A stretch of DNA of 9,062 nucleotides from Candidatus Kaiserbacteria bacterium RIFCSPHIGHO2_12_FULL_56_13 (lineage in GTDB: Bacteria > Patescibacteriota > Minisyncoccia > Phycocordibacterales > Phycocordibacteraceae), in assembly GCA_001781625.1 (NCBI GenBank), contig MFLS01000005.1:1-9062 (forward strand), written 5' to 3'. The notes below the pieces were generated by a model. That model saw nothing but the letters and a program-made list of their open reading frames with translations. It made no database searches and was not told the origin of the DNA. Within the stretch, counting starts at the first letter, position 1. Each line of letters begins with the position of its first letter. The translations under genes were made by a program, and so were the position numbers. This document shows positions 6,935-9,062 of this stretch, in pieces.

Positions 6935-6943
6935 TGTGGATAA
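6935..6943 (-). promoter_or_regulatory. Perfect DnaA box (TTATCCACA) at the ftsK promoter
   Basis: TGTGGATAA on the + strand is TTATCCACA on the minus strand, the high-affinity DnaA box sequence known from E. coli. It lies one base upstream of the candidate extended -10 of ftsK, in the spacer region. DnaA bound there would be expected to affect ftsK transcription. This is inference from sequence only. Confidence 0.5.
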
Positions 6944-6985
6944 CTCTTCATGGCTCATTTGCTGTTTATGTTTGCGAAGAAGCGC

Positions 6986-7013
6986 TTGCGTGACGCGAGG
7001 ATGGGTCTATAAT
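6986..7013 (+). promoter_or_regulatory. Promoter of the winged-helix regulator gene
   Basis: A perfect -10 TATAAT lies at 7008-7013, with TTGCGT at 6986-6991 as the -35 (16-base spacer). The predicted transcription start near 7020 gives a leader of about 9 bases before ATG 7029, too short for a Shine-Dalgarno. It is the clearest housekeeping-type promoter in the window. Confidence 0.7.
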
Positions 7014-7045
7014 GTCCTTTACAAACCAATGTCTGATAAAGGACA
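7013..7045. promoter_or_regulatory. Inverted repeat TGTCCTTTA / TAAAGGACA over the promoter and start codon (candidate operator)
   Basis: The left arm is 7013-7021 and the right arm 7037-7045, 9 bp perfectly complementary with 15 bases between them. The arms flank the predicted transcription start and the ATG at 7029, which is the right place for repression. The left arm is non-coding and touches the last base of the -10. The gene it controls encodes a DNA-binding protein, so autoregulation is the simplest reading. Confidence 0.5.
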
Positions 7046-7790
7046 GATAGCAGAGACACGACTTATAGATACCAAGAGCAGCGCAGCTCATAAAGGTGAT
7101 TTTGTCCTAGAGAAAAGCATATTTTCAAACATATTTGAAAAGGACATACGCAGAGTATTTATCTATAAGAAGGCAGAAAGATTAGCAAAAGCTATTCACC
7201 TCATCACGCCGGCTTTTGCCCCCTCGGTCTCACTCCGCAACCGGCTTGACACCATAGCCGTTGGCCTTATAGATGCAGCCATACTGCCCCCCGTGAGCGC
7301 GAAAGAGGCCTTTTCGCGCGAGCTCCTCGCGCTCTCAAGCGTCCTAGCGATCGCACGTTCGAGCAACCTCCTTTCCCCCATGAATGCAACTTTGATCACG
7401 AACGAAGCCCACGCTCTCTTAAGTGAAATAGCGGCATATGAAGAACCGCGGCTCTTTCTCGACGACTCCCCTACCCTTGCCGACCTTGCGCGTGGGGCTC
7501 GCAGACAAGAAACAGCAAGGAGTCGGAGAGTGCGAGTAGTTACAGGACGTGAGCCAACCAAGTCTCAAGGACAGACGTCGGATACCTCACAGACACATGA
7601 GCGAAGGGAAATAATCCTATCGGTCATAAAGGACAAAGGAGAAGTGTACATAAAGGACATATCGACAATTATCCGAGAAGTGAGTGAAAAAACCATCCAG
7701 CGCGAGCTTCAAAAGCTCGTCACTGAAGGTTCCGTAGTGAGACGGGGGAGTCGGCGCTGGACAGCGTATTCTCTTGCTCCTAGCAGTTAG
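7029..7790 (+). CDS. Winged-helix (DeoR-like HTH) transcriptional regulator with N-terminal helical domain
   Basis: I place the start at ATG 7029, just downstream of a perfect TATAAT, giving 253 residues (MSDKGQIAETRLIDTK). An upstream in-frame GTG at 6936 would lie ahead of the promoter and is rejected. Residues ~40-140 form a predicted helical bundle (IYKKAERLAKAIHLIT, LRNRLDTIAVGLIDAAIL, FSRELLALSSVLAIAR, ALLSEIAAY). A polar, basic linker (about 155-190) leads to a C-terminal winged helix (about 190-250): RREIILSVIKDKGEVYIKDISTII, recognition helix SEKTIQRELQKLVTEG, wing VVRRGSRRWTAYSL. The wing/HTH resembles DeoR-type modules. No ligand-binding or enzymatic domain is recognised. The first ~50 codons and the HTH-coding part are more AT-rich than the middle. 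It is divergent from ftsK and followed by a strong terminator. The target is unknown; the repeated ATAAAGGACA sites suggest it regulates itself. Confidence 0.85.
   Translation: MSDKGQIAETRLIDTKSSAAHKGDFVLEKSIFSNIFEKDIRRVFIYKKAERLAKAIHLITPAFAPSVSLRNRLDTIAVGLIDAAILPPVSAKEAFSRELLALSSVLAIARSSNLLSPMNATLITNEAHALLSEIAAYEEPRLFLDDSPTLADLARGARRQETARSRRVRVVTGREPTKSQGQTSDTSQTHERREIILSVIKDKGEVYIKDISTIIREVSEKTIQRELQKLVTEGSVVRRGSRRWTAYSLAPSS
7122..7141. repeat. AT-rich 8-bp perfect inverted repeat inside the regulator gene
   Basis: TTTTCAAA (7122-7129) and TTTGAAAA (7134-7141) are perfect complements around CATA. The right arm runs straight into a copy of AAAGGACA (7139-7146). It lies in an AT-rich island of an otherwise GC-rich window. 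Confidence 0.6.
7138..7146 (+). repeat. AAAGGACA element, internal copy 1
   Basis: AAAAGGACA repeats the core of the operator arm at 7037-7045. It is read in a different codon frame (Glu-Lys-Asp) from that start-proximal copy (Asp-Lys-Gly), so the repeat is not explained by a repeated peptide. Confidence 0.5.
7626..7659 (+). repeat. Two exact ATAAAGGACA elements 24 bp apart
   Basis: Identical 10-mers at 7626-7635 and 7650-7659 are offset by exactly 24 bases. This is the same spacing as between the centres of the operator arms (7017 and 7041). They encode Ile-Lys-Asp twice at the start of the winged-helix domain. A 9/10 match to AAAGGACAGA lies at 7566-7575. Confidence 0.55.
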
Positions 7791-7809
7791 TGCCTTGTTT
7801 CTCGTTATG

Positions 7810-7838
7810 CCCTATGGTAGGATCTCTCCCTGTGGTAG
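7810..7838 (+). repeat. Direct repeat CCCTRTGGTAG (two copies, 18-bp period)
   Basis: CCCTATGGTAG at 7810-7820 and CCCTGTGGTAG at 7828-7838 differ at one base and are 18 bases apart. A related CCCTGTGGGGTAG with two extra G lies at 8046-8058. They flank the hairpin-rich region after the regulator gene. A protein-binding site is possible. Confidence 0.4.
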
Positions 7839-7865
7839 CGACCTGGGGTGTAAGTGTCCGATAAA

Positions 7866-7897
7866 GGCCGCCCGCCAAAAGGCGGGTCGGCCTCTTT
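7866..7897 (+). terminator. Strong intrinsic terminator after the regulator gene
   Basis: GGCCG-CCCGCC (7866-7876) pairs with GGCGGG-T-CGGCC (7881-7892), an 11-bp stem with one bulged T and an AAAA loop. TCTTT follows. It lies 75 bases after the stop at 7790. On the minus strand a short TTTAT follows the same stem, so it may work weakly in both directions. Confidence 0.8.
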
Positions 7898-7901
7898 GTC
7901 G

Positions 7902-7910
7902 TTATCCACA
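7902..7910 (+). promoter_or_regulatory. Second perfect DnaA box (TTATCCACA)
   Basis: This is an exact match to the DnaA box, directly after the terminator of the regulator gene and in opposite orientation to the box at 6935-6943. Together the two boxes bracket the regulator gene. No cluster of further boxes is seen. Confidence 0.45.
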
Positions 7911-8145
7911 CTGACAGGACCCGAAGAAGCCTCGATTCAGGTATACTCTTCGGCATCCCACGCAAGGCCGAGGAGGTCGGCGCGGGGGCTCGTACTTTTT
8001 CAACTTTTACCAGCTAGCCCATGGGTCGCTAGGATCGATACCGCGCCCTGTGGGGTAGTGTGAAATGTGCATACAAGATCCAGCAATGGATCCATTACTA
8101 AGCATCTAAACGGTTTGCCGCTCCCCCCACTTATTACCAATCAAC

Positions 8146-8152
8146 GGAGGAG
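8146..8152 (+). promoter_or_regulatory. Shine-Dalgarno site GGAGGAG that decides the GTG start of the surface protein
   Basis: GGAGG (8146-8150) is 4 bases ahead of GTG 8155. This is the clearest ribosome-binding site in the window and favours GTG 8155 over the in-frame ATG at 8182, which has none. Confidence 0.65.
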
Positions 8153-8154
8153 CA

Positions 8155-9062
8155 GTGAATCTCACAAAAATTACTATCAGTATGTCTATAACTAAGAGTG
8201 CAACGACGAAAGTTGCAGCAGTAGCGACTGGTCTTACGATGGCGGTCTCGATGCTCGCGGCGGCGCCTGTAGCGCACGCGGCGGCACTTACGACCGCGCA
8301 GATCGACGCGATTGTCTCGCTTCTGCAATCCTTCGGCGCTGACGCCGCGACGATCGCAAACGTCCAAGCGTCACTCACGGGCGGCACGCCCACAGCGCCT
8401 TCGGGCGGCGGCACCTCTGCATGCTCCTTCACGCGCGATCTTACACTCGGCGCGTCAGGTGCAGATGTCACCTGCCTTCAAAATGCGCTTATCGCGGCAG
8501 GGTACGGTATCCCGGCGATCTCAAGCGGCGTAGCAGCGCCTGGTTACTTTGGTAGCCAGACGCAAACGGCCGTTGTCGCATGGCAAAAGGCAAGCGGCGT
8601 CTCTCCGGCGGCCGGTTACTTCGGCCCCATCTCGCGTTCGAGCTGGAATCTTGCCGGTGGTACTACCGGTGCTCCGGGTACCCCGAGTGCTCCGGGAGCT
8701 CCGATTACGGGCAATGGCCTTAAGGTCATGCTCGCCTCGGACTCTCCGAGCGGCGTCGCGCTTGTGCAAGCGCAAGCCATCGGTACCTTGGCGAAGTTCA
8801 CTTTTCAGAACCCGACGGGCGCTGAAATCAAGGTGACCTCGCTCTCGTTCATGCGTATCGGAGTCTCAAACGACTCAACCCTCTCGAATGTGTACCTCTA
8901 TGAAGGTGCAAAGCGCTTGACCGACTCGGCAGGAGTCAGCAATTCGGCCTTCAACTTCAACGATGCGGCTGGCATCTTCACGCTCCCCGCAGGGGGCTCG
9001 AAGACGGTTGCGGTCCTTTCGGACATTGCAGGCTCGACCTCGGGTCAGCAGGTGGGCGCACA
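8155..9062 (+). CDS. Secreted peptidoglycan-binding-domain surface protein, N-terminal part (3' end outside window)
   Basis: The frame is open from GTG 8155 to the right edge (302 complete codons, no stop). A basic N-terminus (TKSATTK), a hydrophobic stretch (VAAVATGLTMAVSMLAAAPVA) and AHA at 41-43 make a good Sec signal peptide, probably cleaved before ALTTAQ. A short helical segment (DAIVSLLQSFGADAATIANVQASL) and a Gly/Ser linker follow. Next is a peptidoglycan-binding-like domain (about 90-165: CSFTRDLTLGASGADVTCLQNALIAAGYGI, GYFGSQTQTAVVAWQKASGV, GYFGPISRSSW), with C90 and C107 as a possible disulfide. After a Pro/Gly/Thr linker (168-185) a beta-rich domain begins (LKVMLASDSPSGVALVQAQAIGTLAKFTFQN) and continues off the window. 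This order is typical of large Patescibacteria envelope proteins, some thought to be S-layer-like. It is likely cell-wall attached; no enzymatic motif is seen. Confidence 0.88.
   Translation, partial: MNLTKITISMSITKSATTKVAAVATGLTMAVSMLAAAPVAHAAALTTAQIDAIVSLLQSFGADAATIANVQASLTGGTPTAPSGGGTSACSFTRDLTLGASGADVTCLQNALIAAGYGIPAISSGVAAPGYFGSQTQTAVVAWQKASGVSPAAGYFGPISRSSWNLAGGTTGAPGTPSAPGAPITGNGLKVMLASDSPSGVALVQAQAIGTLAKFTFQNPTGAEIKVTSLSFMRIGVSNDSTLSNVYLYEGAKRLTDSAGVSNSAFNFNDAAGIFTLPAGGSKTVAVLSDIAGSTSGQQVGA

Larger units (their letters stand above)
7791..8154. other. 364-base gene-free, hairpin-rich region before the surface-protein gene
   Basis: No convincing protein gene or tRNA is seen here. After the terminator at 7866-7897 it holds a DnaA box (7902-7910). 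Further hairpins are CCGAAGA/TCTTCGG (7921-7927 with 7947-7953), GCCGA/TCGGC extended by CGC and CCC pairs (7957-7988, followed by CTCGTACTTTTT), CTAGC/GCTAG (8014-8018 with 8028-8032) and GATCC/GGATC (8077-8081 with 8088-8092). TAGCGACC at 7836-7843 is also complementary to GGTCGCTA at 8024-8031 and could close most of the region into one domain. TATACT at 7942-7947 is -10-like but lacks a -35. It may be a structured leader of the downstream gene, a small RNA, or several terminators in series. Confidence 0.45.

Noticed and set aside
6935..7910. Replication origin (oriC)
   Set aside because: Only two DnaA boxes almost 1 kb apart, no dnaA or dnaN gene, and no classic AT-rich unwinding repeats; the two boxes alone do not support an origin call.
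7836..8031. Miniature transposable element with terminal inverted repeats TAGCGACC/GGTCGCTA
   Set aside because: The arms are only 8 bp, no flanking target duplication is visible, and no second copy is in the window; local RNA structure is as good an explanation.
8024..8045. tRNA-like T-arm (GGATCGATACC)
   Set aside because: The loop lacks TTC and the flanking bases do not extend the stem; no acceptor, D or anticodon arm can be placed around it.
7854..8063. 69-codon open frame starting with GTG (MSDKGRPPKGG...)
   Set aside because: It runs through the terminator stem and several hairpins, has no ribosome-binding site and a low-complexity product; only its first bases are interesting as a near-copy of the regulator start.

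Overview
The window looks like chromosomal DNA of a candidate-phyla-radiation bacterium (Patescibacteria, probably a Parcubacteria-type lineage such as Kaiserbacteria). This is an inference. It rests on the compact GC-rich layout, very short intergenic gaps, few clear Shine-Dalgarno sites, a secreted peptidoglycan-binding surface protein of the kind common in that group, Cys-paired Ig-like repeats, and a short sugar-nucleotide dehydrogenase. No rRNA or other taxonomic marker is present apart from RecA, FtsK and EF-P.

Layout from left to right. (1) Positions 1-790 hold the C-terminal part of a secreted Ig-like repeat protein (+). (2) A 178-base gap carries hairpins and a possible EF-P terminator. 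(3) Elongation factor P (-) follows, interrupted by an in-frame TAG 30 codons before its natural end. (4) Divergent from it is a sigma-70/ECF-type factor (+), whose stop overlaps the start of a two-helix membrane protein that may be its anti-sigma partner. (5) A minus-strand cluster reads ftsK, a small membrane-anchored Ig-domain protein, recA, then a short UDP-glucose/GDP-mannose dehydrogenase. The first three are tightly packed and likely one operon. (6) Divergent from ftsK is a winged-helix regulator (+) with a strong promoter. Copies of the 10-mer ATAAAGGACA lie at its promoter, start codon and interior, and two perfect DnaA boxes bracket the gene. (7) A 364-base gene-free stretch holds an intrinsic terminator, several further hairpins and direct repeats. 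(8) A signal-peptide-bearing peptidoglycan-binding surface protein (+) runs off the right end.

Functionally the middle is chromosome processing (FtsK translocation, RecA recombination), and both ends are envelope or surface proteins. The sigma/membrane pair and the winged-helix regulator are the likely local regulators. The most unusual signals are the broken EF-P reading frame, the repeated ATAAAGGACA elements with DnaA boxes around the winged-helix gene, and the hairpin-rich intergenic region before the surface-protein gene.
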